A DNA stretch of 64,000 nucleotides, from the NCBI GenBank assembly GCA_029242715.1, contig JAQWTL010000036.1, positions 34,364 through 98,363 of the forward strand. Reading direction: 5' to 3'. A program made the position numbers and the translations under genes. The notes beneath the pieces are model-generated. The model was not told the origin of the DNA. It was given only the letters and a program-made list of their open reading frames with translations, and searched no databases. Source of the DNA: Phycisphaerales bacterium. GTDB taxonomy: Bacteria > Planctomycetota > Phycisphaerae > Phycisphaerales > SM1A02. Positions 34,601 through 43,300 of the stretch are shown here, piece by piece; within the stretch, counting starts at the first letter, position 1, and the number at the start of each line of letters is the position of its first letter.

Positions 34601-36793
34601 TCTGACTTTCATTAAATTCGCCAAATGATCAAGATTGAAACCATCAGTAGTAACAACCCCATAATCATTTATGGATTGATTCTGATACGCCGGCGGAAGA
34701 ATCGGGAGACCCCCTGGGATTTCAGTTGTCATAGTCCAAGACCCATTATTGATCACTTCAGGCCTCAGTGTCGCATCGCCACCAACACCATTTATTCCGG
34801 CATACCACGTCAAACCACCTGCTGATCCTGCAGAAGCTGCGCGGTGATGTGGAAGTGTATTGATGATTGTGTCTACAGCATTACCACTATCATCTGTGTA
34901 AGAGAATGTAGTTGTAGCCATGCCCCCAGCAATCGAATAGGTAACGTCTACAGAATCAACGTGATTCAATGCATGCGATTTAAAGGTATTAAAGATTTCA
35001 TTGTCAGCAAAGAATTTACCACGGCCATTAGACGTAGTAACCTCGTCCAAGTAACCAATGAGTGCTACTGAAAAATCAATCTCTTTGGCATTGGCATTTC
35101 TTCCAACTGGCTTTGCAACTAATCTGTACTCAACACGATCAGCGCAAAATATTGAGACAATATGGTCGTTGGCAAGGATTGGCTCTAAACACCATGTGTA
35201 TCCATCCTGCAGATAATATCCATACAAGACCGGCTCGCCCCAGCCATATTTATTTGTAATCTGCGGACTAATGTCGTCAGCATGGCTGTTAAGGACCAAG
35301 ACTACGCTTCGCCCTAAATTTTCCCACATGGGCTGCTTGGTTACTTGATCACCAAATGGAGCTAACACGCAGCCATGACTGTCTGGATTAACCCATTCTT
35401 GAGAACCATTAGGATCAGGAACATAAATCCAACTACTTAAATTCAAATCAGAACTATCACAGGCATATGCCTCTACCAACTGACCCGGCTGTGGTTCTGG
35501 TCCAATAGATCCAATATCACTGTATCGGCTCACTGCAGGAAGAATAGCGACAGGCATAAGGGGTTCGGATCCATCAGTTGTGCCTGAAGTGCCCCAGATA
35601 TATGGCGTCCCAGACGTCAAATGGAAATCAAGATATTGATTGGCATTTGCACTGTCATCAGCGATATTCAAGCCGGTGTATCGCACCGTACAACCAAGGT
35701 CGTGATAATCCGTGATCTTTCCACCATCTGTTTGATACCAAAGCTCATAACTTGACTGCATATTCGTGTTGTACTGTGTGCCTTGATCGCCACCTTCTGT
35801 TATGTTTTCTCCCCACTTATCAAAATACAAATTGGCACTTTGATTCGGCTTTTGCACACCAAGCATGAAGGCTTGGCCGCCGCCATACTGATTGATATGC
35901 GAGCTCCATTGCGGAGTTGGCATCTGTATCAATGCATTTTTGCAGCCGGTTTCAGTTAAGCTCGGACCTGTATCTGACACATATACCATCTCCTGGCACC
36001 TGTCAGATGAATTGCGGTACTCACACTCAAACACTCCGCATGGTGTAATCCAAAGCGCATTTTGGAAAGGATCATCATCTCCTAATAGTGGATCTTTTAT
36101 TGAACACCAGTCATCCACTGGTAGAGGACAGCATTGATTGTTAATTCTTCCGCCCTGCAAAGTCTTTGTGCAATTGTCATTGCCGGGACCGTAGATGGTA
36201 TTTATGTTGGTGAAAGCACCATTGAATGTGTATATCTTACCCTGGGTCTGAAACCATGAGCTGTGATAAAGATTCAGGCTACCTTGGAGAAGTTCCGTAC
36301 TTTCTCCTAAATCTTGATTGTCATTATTATGTCGTCTTGCGATTATCCGGCTGGAAATAGTCCACGGCGCCTGATAGGTAAAGTAAGGCTTACGGTGCCC
36401 CGATTCCGTAAAGCCGGTGAATGCGCCGTCATCATCTTGGTTTGGCGGCCAATCTCCCAATCTGTCTCCTTTCTGATTGAGATCAGGCCAAAGCAATGCA
36501 CTCCACCATTTGTTGGTAGTCACAACAAGGTCGGAATTGGAATCAATTCTTGGCTTCACTCTTACGAGCTCTTCAATGCCTTCAGTCCATTTGTCTTGTG
36601 TCGCAGTAGTTGACGGACCTGGCAAATTAAAAGAGTCATTTGTCGTATTAACTTTAAAAACACTTGAACCACCAACATGCACAATGGATGAAATATTCGG
36701 ATAATCACCCCTCACAGGCAACGCGATCGCAAGCACGATCAAGCAGCAGATGGCAAAACGTGGCAGCTGTAACGATGACATTTGGGTATTCAT
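31667..36793 (-). CDS. Very large secreted GH81 endo-beta-1,3-glucanase (laminarinase) with C-terminal dockerin-like module
   Basis: The 1708-residue exported enzyme should cleave beta-1,3-glucans such as laminarin. A signal peptide covers about 1-30. GH81 marks are TNKWWSALLWPD near 95, LPHH near 675, the catalytic-acid block KNDNHFIMGYF near 1215, RDIANW, RYFDPYFGHSMASGSS and NNEESLSEDIN near 1310, which holds the family's catalytic Glu residues. The C-terminus has a calcium-loop module (GDHNADSVVDINDLVLVL). The catalytic part is interrupted by long inserts, including Cys-rich ones. ATG 36793 is chosen for the strong GGGGAGGG just upstream. Its DNA is clearly more A+T rich than the neighbours (line 33121-33180: 24 of 60 are G/C), suggesting transfer. 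Confidence 0.88.
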   Translation of the reverse strand: MNTQMSSLQLPRFAICCLIVLAIALPVRGDYPNISSIVHVGGSSVFKVNTTNDSFNLPGPSTTATQDKWTEGIEELVRVKPRIDSNSDLVVTTNKWWSALLWPDLNQKGDRLGDWPPNQDDDGAFTGFTESGHRKPYFTYQAPWTISSRIIARRHNNDNQDLGESTELLQGSLNLYHSSWFQTQGKIYTFNGAFTNINTIYGPGNDNCTKTLQGGRINNQCCPLPVDDWCSIKDPLLGDDDPFQNALWITPCGVFECEYRNSSDRCQEMVYVSDTGPSLTETGCKNALIQMPTPQWSSHINQYGGGQAFMLGVQKPNQSANLYFDKWGENITEGGDQGTQYNTNMQSSYELWYQTDGGKITDYHDLGCTVRYTGLNIADDSANANQYLDFHLTSGTPYIWGTSGTTDGSEPLMPVAILPAVSRYSDIGSIGPEPQPGQLVEAYACDSSDLNLSSWIYVPDPNGSQEWVNPDSHGCVLAPFGDQVTKQPMWENLGRSVVLVLNSHADDISPQITNKYGWGEPVLYGYYLQDGYTWCLEPILANDHIVSIFCADRVEYRLVAKPVGRNANAKEIDFSVALIGYLDEVTTSNGRGKFFADNEIFNTFKSHALNHVDSVDVTYSIAGGMATTTFSYTDDSGNAVDTIINTLPHHRAASAGSAGGLTWYAGINGVGGDATLRPEVINNGSWTMTTEIPGGLPILPPAYQNQSINDYGVVTTDGFNLDHLANLMKVRYSSIPNVNASGTHSFTSPTMSYAGDFRTYGQWNNLYEWYKYLSSLADDLLILQMMDEIQQKKSWSNLIAPDLKEELQQYANDIHAFLQSNIDSQLTAVNAGIFCEGSDQCNSGRMPSLGTDEAPVPTPQIFYPITLKDFVTTSNDDSEDVWNTPEPSQSSHTEDLELHNVNSNGQWANVPTITLNKYVAPEDAVSAIGPAYPNDQASPQIAPIVSYKDYCQSSAQCGAEQGDSVIHTERVCLGPTQGGRVFNKKGMYCIKIEGVDLTQTFIDAGSMKLQLLLRQKYNQEPAGNPAGFGISVWMDGPMASEGGTLLSQVPFTNNKFGNNCNAQDGALVPLGRNTMPWTGGGMWGAAQTNATAAGWYKYQDTNEETLWGAQSIQLFYPLGQPGYDPSNSLNQALYVEPYFKNGSQIGPGVKDLYVVIDPGYINTNAYDSWTSQLEIAGFRMVGLNEQATYGNFLYYDTVWDTLFMSPQNAFQCVTQKNDNHFIMGYFLNIFAKLAMNKRYRDRSRDGTGQSPAEQWIDSRGPGIELIARDIANWSTPDPKNDALPLPRMRYFDPYFGHSMASGSSAGDSGNNEESLSEDINWTNGLILAGSILSNGDSNSEYVKMLQAGQWQKSLIYNAASQWFNPDNSYGAIPSGLAHSGAESSLWSMDYNSIVEGGVEAIPGYLSPVPGSKSESDQYYSIGQVWSLQSIFKTFFNYDPVSILAIQCLPTTAGHLLPWGDTEFVTKVMQDFTSSGRLASSSSVFNGKPSSVSWTDEAAWPYGISAMRAWAMASPTLVQTWIHDHSWGGIVLGHPSDPYTFDPDWLGNYYGGNDPDKWVPASWYNSFGNSMDIGGREVDRGAVPHYNWNTPNPVYTGTSYPSDYHFVWSLGKLGSPSTSGIGGNNPVSATFGDTTYVVNMTSQTSQGLPPGSTGVDPTQVAANIDHLLSVLSDWSTDEYCPNCLGDHNADSVVDINDLVLVLDNWIQTD

Positions 36794-36968
36794 GATCCCT
36801 CCCCACGTGGTTTCCAATGACCTCCAGGCCTGGATGAACCACCAGCCCTGGCATTCGATAACGTCGATTGAGAGAAATTGCCCCCCCTCAACCAGGCATC
36901 AAATCTAGCAATTAACAGCCCAGTAAAGAAGACTTTGCCTGCCACTTCAGTCAAAAACAGACACAACA

Positions 36969-36983
36969 GGGGCTTCAACCCCC
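36969..36983 (-). terminator. Weak terminator candidate after sdhB
   Basis: On the minus strand GGGG-GTTGAAG-CCCC is followed by a T-rich stretch containing TGTTTTT. The stem has only four or five pairs, so support is modest. The ~218 bases between the GH81 start and sdhB hold nothing else I can identify. Confidence 0.3.
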
Positions 36984-37011
36984 ATGATTGAGTGCAAATG
37001 GCCAGTAGGCC

Positions 37012-37791
37012 CTATTGATTTGAGAGCGTGCCGCGACGCTTGTCAGGCTCGATCAGGCTGGCTTTCACGTAATCGCGGTTCATGCGACTGATGAAGGCGA
37101 TGCTGATCTCCTTCGGACAGGCATCCTGACACTCGGCATGATTCGTGCACGCACCCATGCCCTCGTCTTCCATCTGATGAACCATGTTCAACACACGAGA
37201 GTGCCGTTCTGGTTGACCTTGGGGAAGCAGGCCAAGATGTGAAATCTTCGCTGAAGAAAACAACATGCCTGCACCGTTGGGACAAGCCGCCACACACGCG
37301 CCGCAGCCAATACACGCAGATGCGTCCATGGCCTCCTCGGCTACTAGGTGCGATACCGGAATCGAGTTCGGCTCGGGCTTGGGACCCGAATGAACATTGA
37401 TGAAACCGCCCGACTGGATGATCCTGTCAAGCGAGGAACGATCCACCATCAGATCCTTCACGATCGGGAATGCGGCATTCCGGAATGGCTCCACCCAGAT
37501 CTCATCACCATCCTTGAAAGATCGCATTCGAACCTGGCAGGTCGTGCATCCCTTGCCTGGGCCATGAGGCCGACCATTGATCGCCAGTGAACAGGCACCA
37601 CAGATGCCTTCACGACAATCGCTGTCAAAGGTGATGGCGTCTTTTCCGTCTGCAATCAGGTTTTCATTGAGCAGGTCAAGCATCTCAAGAAATGACATGT
37701 CTTCCGAGATGCCATCGATCTCATGCCGCTCGAGGTCGCCCTTTGACTGGGCATTTGCCTGCCGCCAGATGTGCAAGGTGAATTTCATCAC
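37012..37791 (-). CDS. sdhB: Succinate dehydrogenase/fumarate reductase iron-sulfur subunit
   Basis: The 259-residue subunit carries electrons from the flavoprotein to quinone. Cys ligands are visible for all clusters: CREGICGAC...CTTC for 2Fe-2S (about 58-80), [12 protein letters not shown] for 4Fe-4S near 155, and [12 protein letters not shown] near 210 for 3Fe-4S plus one 4Fe-4S ligand. Its ATG overlaps the sdhA stop by 4 bases. The order sdhC-sdhA-sdhB with a single membrane subunit is the B-type complex, which normally works with menaquinone. Confidence 0.96.
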   Translation of the reverse strand: MMKFTLHIWRQANAQSKGDLERHEIDGISEDMSFLEMLDLLNENLIADGKDAITFDSDCREGICGACSLAINGRPHGPGKGCTTCQVRMRSFKDGDEIWVEPFRNAAFPIVKDLMVDRSSLDRIIQSGGFINVHSGPKPEPNSIPVSHLVAEEAMDASACIGCGACVAACPNGAGMLFSSAKISHLGLLPQGQPERHSRVLNMVHQMEDEGMGACTNHAECQDACPKEISIAFISRMNRDYVKASLIEPDKRRGTLSNQ

Positions 37792-39704
37792 TTGTAACTC
37801 CGTGTCATCGGCGGCAACGCCTCGAGTACGAGCTCTTCCTTGTGAAGCTTCTCAGGCTGATCTTCACCCTTCCACTCCCATACAGAGACGTTCTGGAACT
37901 TCTTGTCATTCCGAAGAACCTCGCCGTCTTCTGTCTGGTGCTCTTCGCGGAAGTGACACCCGCAGGACTCGTCACGCTCCAGTGCATCACGGCACATGAG
38001 ATGACCCAGCTCGAGATAATCAGCCACGCGTCCAGCCTTTTCCAGAACCTGGTTCGGGCCGTCCGCTCTTCCGGGGATCAAGAGATCCGTCCGGTAGGCC
38101 TCCTGCAGTTCTTCGATACCAGCCAGAGCCTTCTTCAGACCCTCTGCAGTTCGAGCCATGCCGCAGTTGTCCCACATCAACTCACCCAACTCCCGGTGAA
38201 TTGACAAGGGCGTCCGCGTTCCCTTGATCGACATCATCCTGGCAATGTCGCCACGGACCTGATCTTCATGATTCTTGAACTCCGGATGATCCGGGTCGAC
38301 CTTGTCCATGTAGATGTCATGCAGGTAATCGCCGATCGTCTGCGGCAGAACGAAATAACCGTCTGCAAGGCACTGCATCAGCGAACTAGCGCCCAATCGA
38401 TTGGCGCCATGGTCGGAGAAGTTCGCTTCACCAATCGCATAGAGACCCGGGATATTGGTCATCAAGCTGTAATCAACCCACAGCCCGCCCATGGCATAGT
38501 GAAGTGCCGGATAGATCCTCATGGGACCATCAAATGGACTCTCGGCCGTGATGTCTTCGTACATGTCGAAGAGATTGCCGTATCGCTCGGAAATGGTCTT
38601 GCGGCCTTCCCTGTTGATGGCTTCGGCAAAATCCAGGTAGACCGCTCGAGCCTTGTCGCCAAGCACGCTGTATCCATCGTCACAGACATACTTGGCATTT
38701 CTCGATGCCACATCTCTGGGGACGAGGTTGCCATAACTCGGATACCGCTCTTCGAGGTAGTAATAGCGATCTTCCTCGGGAATATCACGGGGGTGTCTGT
38801 CATCACCCTTCTTGCGAGGAACCCATACACGACCGTCGTTTCGCAGCGACTCACTCATCAAGGTGAGCTTGCACTGGAAGTCGGCCGTACTCGGAATACA
38901 GGTGGGATGAATCTGGACCATGCAGGGATTTGCAAACCCGGCACCACGTCGGTGGGCCCGCCATATCGCCGTGCAGTTGCTGTTGACTGCATTCGTTGAA
39001 TGGAAATAGGTGCTGACATAGCCACCTGTTGCCAGAACAACCGCATCAGCTGAATGAGATCTGATCTCGCCGGTCACCAGATCGCGAATGATGATCCCCC
39101 TTGCACGACCATCGATGACGACGACGTCCAGGAGTTCGGTGCGAGGGTGCATCTCGAGGTTGCCGGTATTGATTTCCTTCTCAAGCGCCTGATAAGCGCC
39201 AAGGAGAAGTTGCTGGCCGGTCTGCCCCCTGCAATAGAAGGTACGTGATACAAGCACGCCACCAAATGATCGGTTGGCCAGCATTCCGCCATACTCACGA
39301 GCGAATGGAACGCCCTGTGAAACAGCCTGGTCGATGATGTTCGTACTCAACTGCGCCAGGCGATAGACGTTGGCCTCACGTGCCCTGAAATCTCCACCCT
39401 TCTGGGTGTCATAGAAGAGCCGGTAGGTGCTGTCCCCGTCTTCGCGGTAGTTCTTGGCAGCGTTGATACCACCCTGGGCAGCAATACTGTGTGCCCGGCG
39501 TGGTGAATCCTGGAAACAGAATGTCTTGACCTTGTACCCCTGGGCCGCAAGGCTAGATGCCGCAGCCGCTCCCGCCAGGCCTGTTCCAACAACAATGATG
39601 TCGTATTTACGACGATTGTTGGGACCAACAAGCTTGGCGTGCTCGAGATAGTTCGACCACTTGTCTTCCAGGGGGCCATCTGGAATTCGTGCATCAAGGT
39701 TCAT
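37788..39704 (-). CDS. sdhA: Succinate dehydrogenase/fumarate reductase flavoprotein subunit
   Basis: The 638-residue subunit oxidises succinate with covalent FAD. Marks are [19 protein letters not shown] (FAD fold), [15 protein letters not shown] (the His that binds FAD), IHPTCIP, and the late [16 protein letters not shown] 39704 is chosen because AAGGAGGGCGG precedes it; the frame extends to 39746 inside sdhC. Length and the [13 protein letters not shown] block fit B-type enzymes. The start overlaps sdhC by 11 bases. Confidence 0.97.
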   Translation of the reverse strand: MNLDARIPDGPLEDKWSNYLEHAKLVGPNNRRKYDIIVVGTGLAGAAAASSLAAQGYKVKTFCFQDSPRRAHSIAAQGGINAAKNYREDGDSTYRLFYDTQKGGDFRAREANVYRLAQLSTNIIDQAVSQGVPFAREYGGMLANRSFGGVLVSRTFYCRGQTGQQLLLGAYQALEKEINTGNLEMHPRTELLDVVVIDGRARGIIIRDLVTGEIRSHSADAVVLATGGYVSTYFHSTNAVNSNCTAIWRAHRRGAGFANPCMVQIHPTCIPSTADFQCKLTLMSESLRNDGRVWVPRKKGDDRHPRDIPEEDRYYYLEERYPSYGNLVPRDVASRNAKYVCDDGYSVLGDKARAVYLDFAEAINREGRKTISERYGNLFDMYEDITAESPFDGPMRIYPALHYAMGGLWVDYSLMTNIPGLYAIGEANFSDHGANRLGASSLMQCLADGYFVLPQTIGDYLHDIYMDKVDPDHPEFKNHEDQVRGDIARMMSIKGTRTPLSIHRELGELMWDNCGMARTAEGLKKALAGIEELQEAYRTDLLIPGRADGPNQVLEKAGRVADYLELGHLMCRDALERDESCGCHFREEHQTEDGEVLRNDKKFQNVSVWEWKGEDQPEKLHKEELVLEALPPMTRSYK

Positions 39705-40488
39705 GCCGCCCTCCTTCCTTGACCACAAGAACAGATCCCTCATCAATCGACACCTGGTACTCCTTCATGACCTCCTCGGACGGAGGCGGAAGAAGATCGC
39801 ACCAAATAAGCGTAGGCACCGAGATGAAGCCTAAGAAGATCGCAAATGCAGACAGGGTTGAAAACCATCGCAGGATGATGTTTCGATCCTGATTATTGAT
39901 CCCCAGTGATTGAAACATGCTCCAGACACCGTGGTACAGGTGCAGGCAGATGAATCCCATCATCACGATGTAGATCAATGCAATCCACCACACCTGGAAG
40001 GCATGCCAGAGATTGAAATACACGGCCCCTTCCTGGAATGGCGTTGGCTGGATGGTGCCTGTCGTGAACTGGAGGATGTGAAAGATGATGTATAGAAGGA
40101 TCAGCGGACCACTGATCATCATTGTCATGGAGGCAATCGATCTGGCAGATCGGTGCTTGTGCCGGTAGCCCTCCGGGCGAGCTCTGCGGTTCTGCTTGGC
40201 CAGCAGCACAATGGTCACGACATGGAGGAGGACCGCCGCCAGGAGTCCGACCCGAGCAATCCAGAGAAAGCCCGCGTATCCGAAGAAGTCCTCCATGAAC
40301 GTCCGGAGGTGATGCGAATAGCTGTCAATATCTCCCTGGCCACCATAGATCTTGAGATTGCCCAGCATGTGGGCAATGAGAAACAGGAACATGGCCGCCC
40401 CGCTCAGGGCGACGACGATCTTCTTGCCAATCGAGGTGCGATAGAAATTCAACAGCCGCAACGTAGTAAGTCCTCTGGCGAGCGCCAT
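39694..40488 (-). CDS. sdhC: Succinate dehydrogenase cytochrome b subunit (B-type, five helices)
   Basis: The 264-residue membrane anchor has five hydrophobic helices with His residues suited to two hemes ([44 protein letters not shown]). It matches the single-chain cytochrome b558 type of succinate:menaquinone oxidoreductases. It is the first gene of the sdh operon. AGGGA lies about 6 bases before the ATG. Confidence 0.92.
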   Translation of the reverse strand: MALARGLTTLRLLNFYRTSIGKKIVVALSGAAMFLFLIAHMLGNLKIYGGQGDIDSYSHHLRTFMEDFFGYAGFLWIARVGLLAAVLLHVVTIVLLAKQNRRARPEGYRHKHRSARSIASMTMMISGPLILLYIIFHILQFTTGTIQPTPFQEGAVYFNLWHAFQVWWIALIYIVMMGFICLHLYHGVWSMFQSLGINNQDRNIILRWFSTLSAFAIFLGFISVPTLIWCDLLPPPSEEVMKEYQVSIDEGSVLVVKEGGRHEP

Positions 40489-40568
40489 TTGGGTCCCTGC
40501 GTCACCTTATCGGTATGCAGGCAGTCTTGAGATCATATGTTGCAGAGATAGGCGGGGTAAAGAGCGAA

Positions 40569-42227
40569 TCAGGCCATTGGAAGCTGGATGCTTGCAATCG
40601 TGGTGTCATCGGCCAATTGGTCCGTTTTGGCGAATTCACAGACTGCAGCATGCAGGGATTCGACATCCTCGGCCGGTGAGGTGCACTTTTCCAGAACAGC
40701 CAGAGCCCGATCCATGCCGAACTGCTCCTGATCTTCCCTGGGCTGCTCAACCACCCCGTCCGTCATGACGACGATTCGTGTCCCCGGCTTGCACTGCAAC
40801 TGGTTGGCTTCAAAGCTGGTGTCCGAGTCGATCCCGATAGGCGGATGGGCTGCGATGCGCTCACTGGCAGCATTGCCCTCTGCATCGCACAAGGCCCAGT
40901 GGCCATGCCCTGCATCCACATAGATCAATTCCAGCGACACTGGATCCAGTACCCCGAGCCACAATGAGATGAATCGATTGACCGCCGAGTGCGCCAGAAC
41001 ATATTCATTGACGGCCGTTGCTGCTGCGGTTGGGTCACCCTCACGCATGAGCACGGAGTGGATATGCGACTGGGCTGCAGCCATCAGAATGGCTGCGCCG
41101 ATTCCCTTGCCCGAAACATCGCCGACACCAAAACCGACACGCCCATCAGGAAGAGGAATCACATCAAAGAGATCGCCTGATGCATATCGACCCGGCTGGA
41201 ACTGCATCGCGTATGGAAGCGAACCGACAACACCACGGCTTGGAGGCAACATGAAATGCTGTGCTTCACGAGCTGCAGAAAGATCAGACTCCATTCTCTG
41301 CTGACGCTCAACCAATTCACGTCGGCGCAAGTTGGCAATGGCCAAGCCTGCGATTCTGACAAGTGCCTGGCAGAAACTGGCCGCATCATTCTGAACCGTC
41401 GCCTCAGTACCTCGGGCGTCGAGATACAACGAAGCCGCGACAATGTCATCCACCATGATCGGGCAGCACAGGGCAGAATGGATATTCAAGTCCGCAATAC
41501 TCTGGCCATAGGCAGGCTGCTCGTCAGAGAGCATCTGGGCCATATCGCCTTCAGCAGCAGCCCGAATCAGAGATCTACTCAGATCATCCGGGCGGCCGTC
41601 GCCTCCATCCAGTCCGCGATAGGCAATGATTTCAACTGACTCGGCCTGGGCATCTGAGCGAAGAAGCGCACCACGTCCAAACCCGCTGCCTTCCAGGGCA
41701 GAGAGCAGGATCGAATCCCAGAGCGTTGTTTCCTCATATGCTTGATTGATTCGTCCTGCACACTCGATGAAGAGGTTCAATCTGTGACGGGCCAGAGACG
41801 CTGTTTCAGCAGGGCTGACTCGGCGAACTCGATCTTCTGCACCGGCATCATCCAGTGTTCGCATGGCCATCGAGGTTGTTTCGACCGTGCCAACTTGAAG
41901 TGACCATGGGCCAACACGTATTCGATCACCTTCCGCCAGAATGGATGCCACTTCATCCTCGATCTTGACTTCATTCAAGAGTGTGCCATTTGCACCACCG
42001 AGATCCTGAATGAGCCAGTGATCATCCTGGCAGGAAATAGAGGCATGTCGCCGAGAGACTGTCGGGTCCACAAGACGGACCTCGCAAGTCGAACCACGAC
42101 CAATGACACCACCTGATCTGGTCAACTCGATCGAGTCCAGAGGTGGGCCCGCAACGGGACTGAGCCGAAGAATGGGCCCCTTGAAGGGAGGCCTGCAGAA
42201 GGTGGAATTGGCTGGCGAACTCACCAT
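40569..42227 (-). CDS. FHA-GAF-PP2C (SpoIIE/RsbU-type) serine phosphatase
   Basis: The 552-residue signalling protein has three domains. An FHA domain covers about 20-110 (GVIGRGSTCEVRLVDPTVSRRH), binding phosphothreonine. A GAF-like domain covers about 145-290. A PP2C-type phosphatase fills about 320-552, with GDVSGKGIGAAILMA and VMTDGVVE carrying metal-binding Asp residues. Such proteins dephosphorylate anti-sigma-factor antagonists. No sigma or anti-sigma gene is near. I favour ATG 42227 because TACCAT lies 6 bases upstream; ATG 42254 in frame is the alternative. Neither has a Shine-Dalgarno sequence. Confidence 0.88.
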   Translation of the reverse strand: MVSSPANSTFCRPPFKGPILRLSPVAGPPLDSIELTRSGGVIGRGSTCEVRLVDPTVSRRHASISCQDDHWLIQDLGGANGTLLNEVKIEDEVASILAEGDRIRVGPWSLQVGTVETTSMAMRTLDDAGAEDRVRRVSPAETASLARHRLNLFIECAGRINQAYEETTLWDSILLSALEGSGFGRGALLRSDAQAESVEIIAYRGLDGGDGRPDDLSRSLIRAAAEGDMAQMLSDEQPAYGQSIADLNIHSALCCPIMVDDIVAASLYLDARGTEATVQNDAASFCQALVRIAGLAIANLRRRELVERQQRMESDLSAAREAQHFMLPPSRGVVGSLPYAMQFQPGRYASGDLFDVIPLPDGRVGFGVGDVSGKGIGAAILMAAAQSHIHSVLMREGDPTAAATAVNEYVLAHSAVNRFISLWLGVLDPVSLELIYVDAGHGHWALCDAEGNAASERIAAHPPIGIDSDTSFEANQLQCKPGTRIVVMTDGVVEQPREDQEQFGMDRALAVLEKCTSPAEDVESLHAAVCEFAKTDQLADDTTIASIQLPMA

Positions 42228-42233
42228 CGTCTG

Positions 42234-42239
42234 ATGGTA
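42234..42239 (-). promoter_or_regulatory. Putative -10 box (TACCAT) for the FHA-GAF-PP2C gene
   Basis: TACCAT on the minus strand ends 6 bases before ATG 42227. If the gene starts there, the transcript is leaderless. If it starts at 42254, this hexamer is inside the coding sequence and has no such role. Confidence 0.3.
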
Positions 42240-42913
42240 GCCGTTCCAGAGCATCCAACGGGGCCGACGGGGTCATGTAATGGGCTATCTGGCATGGTTT
42301 CCATGGGCTCTGAAGCCAGATCAGGGGAGTTTCCTGAGTGCAATGGCGTGGATTCGATCCCGACATGGCACAGCAGGCCCCTTCCTTTTATAAACAAGCC
42401 ACGGTCTCCGTACTCCTGAACCCTGAAAGTGGGGATATAGAGACGCAACAGCCACGACCGATAAATGGCGGATTGCCCGGCAAACCTCGCCCTGCTGATT
42501 TCAACATGTCAGATGAACTCTGGATGCTCCCTGATGGCTTGCTCTTGTGGAATGGCCATCGAGTGCCCTGATGCCCTTTGCCTTCTCATGTGTTTGCAGA
42601 ATGCCGACTTGCCAGAGACCGCCCCTCTTCTTGATGTTGGCGGCGACATGGAATCTGAATTGACTGACCCCTGCATAGACAAAAGCCTGTTCGATCATCG
42701 ATGCCACTGGCCTGGCAGTGACTGGACGTTGATATCAATGACCCGCTTGCATGCCATGGCACGCATGGGCCTTCAGGCGATTGTGACATTGATGGCAAAG
42801 TCATCATTCACATGAATGACGTTCTGAAAATGCCTGGTGTCCCCAGAGATACCTGTGAATGCAACTCGTGCTTTCATGAACCCATGGGCCAAGGTGGTAC
42901 ACTTGCCGCCTTG
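42240..42913. other. Stretch without a convincing gene between PP2C gene and tRNA-Arg
   Basis: Short frames exist on both strands (the longest is 42465-42815 on plus), but none has a Shine-Dalgarno, a signal peptide or family-like composition, and they overlap each other. No tRNA, clear terminator or repeat was seen. It may be the combined upstream region of the phosphatase and the tRNA. Confidence 0.4.
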
Positions 42914-42987
42914 GTCCGCGTAGCTCAATTGGATAGAGCGTCGGCCTCCGAAGCCGAAGGTTGGAGGTTCGAGCCCTCCCGCGGATG
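42914..42987 (+). tRNA. tRNA-Arg (CCG anticodon)
   Basis: Acceptor GTCCGCG/CGCGGAT, D arm GCTC...GAGC, anticodon stem TCGGC/GCCGA with loop CTCCGAA (anticodon CCG), T arm GGAGG-TTCGAGC-CCTCC and discriminator G. CCA is not encoded. Confidence 0.93.
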
Positions 42988-43300
42988 TTCATGCTGGATC
43001 AGACGGATCAATTCCAGTCGGCCAGTAATGCCAGAACGTCATTGACTGTTCCCAACATCATGCCAGATGAGGCCAGGGGCCAGATGCTGCTGCTTTATTC
43101 AGGCAAGTTGGCCCCCTGCCCGCCCCACTGCAATATGAGCCGATACTGCCCGCACAAGCTTCTTGGGCAGCTTGAATTCGGCCCACATGACATCCCCCAT
43201 CCTCTCTGTTAAATATCAAGAAATAAAGACTCAAAGTCCATGCCAATACATCCGGAGTAGCATGAGTATGAGACACCCAGCATCCAAGAGAGGATTCCCG
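42988..43300. other. 313-base intergenic region upstream of the amidohydrolase pair
   Basis: No gene or clear terminator was recognised. The frame of the first amidohydrolase is open back to 43163, but this extension has no signal-peptide character. GAGAGG at about 43288-43293 is the Shine-Dalgarno for ATG 43301. Confidence 0.4.

Noticed and set aside
34625..35259. Several plus-strand frames inside the GH81 gene
   Set aside because: They are short, lack ribosome sites and lie opposite the intact GH81 catalytic gene.
42465..42815. Plus-strand frame of 116 codons before tRNA-Arg
   Set aside because: Met/Cys-rich with no domain or ribosome site, and overlapped by other frames of similar length.
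42988..43300. Upstream extension of the first amidohydrolase (ATG 43163)
   Set aside because: The extension has no signal-peptide character, while ATG 43301 has GAGAGG and an immediate signal peptide.
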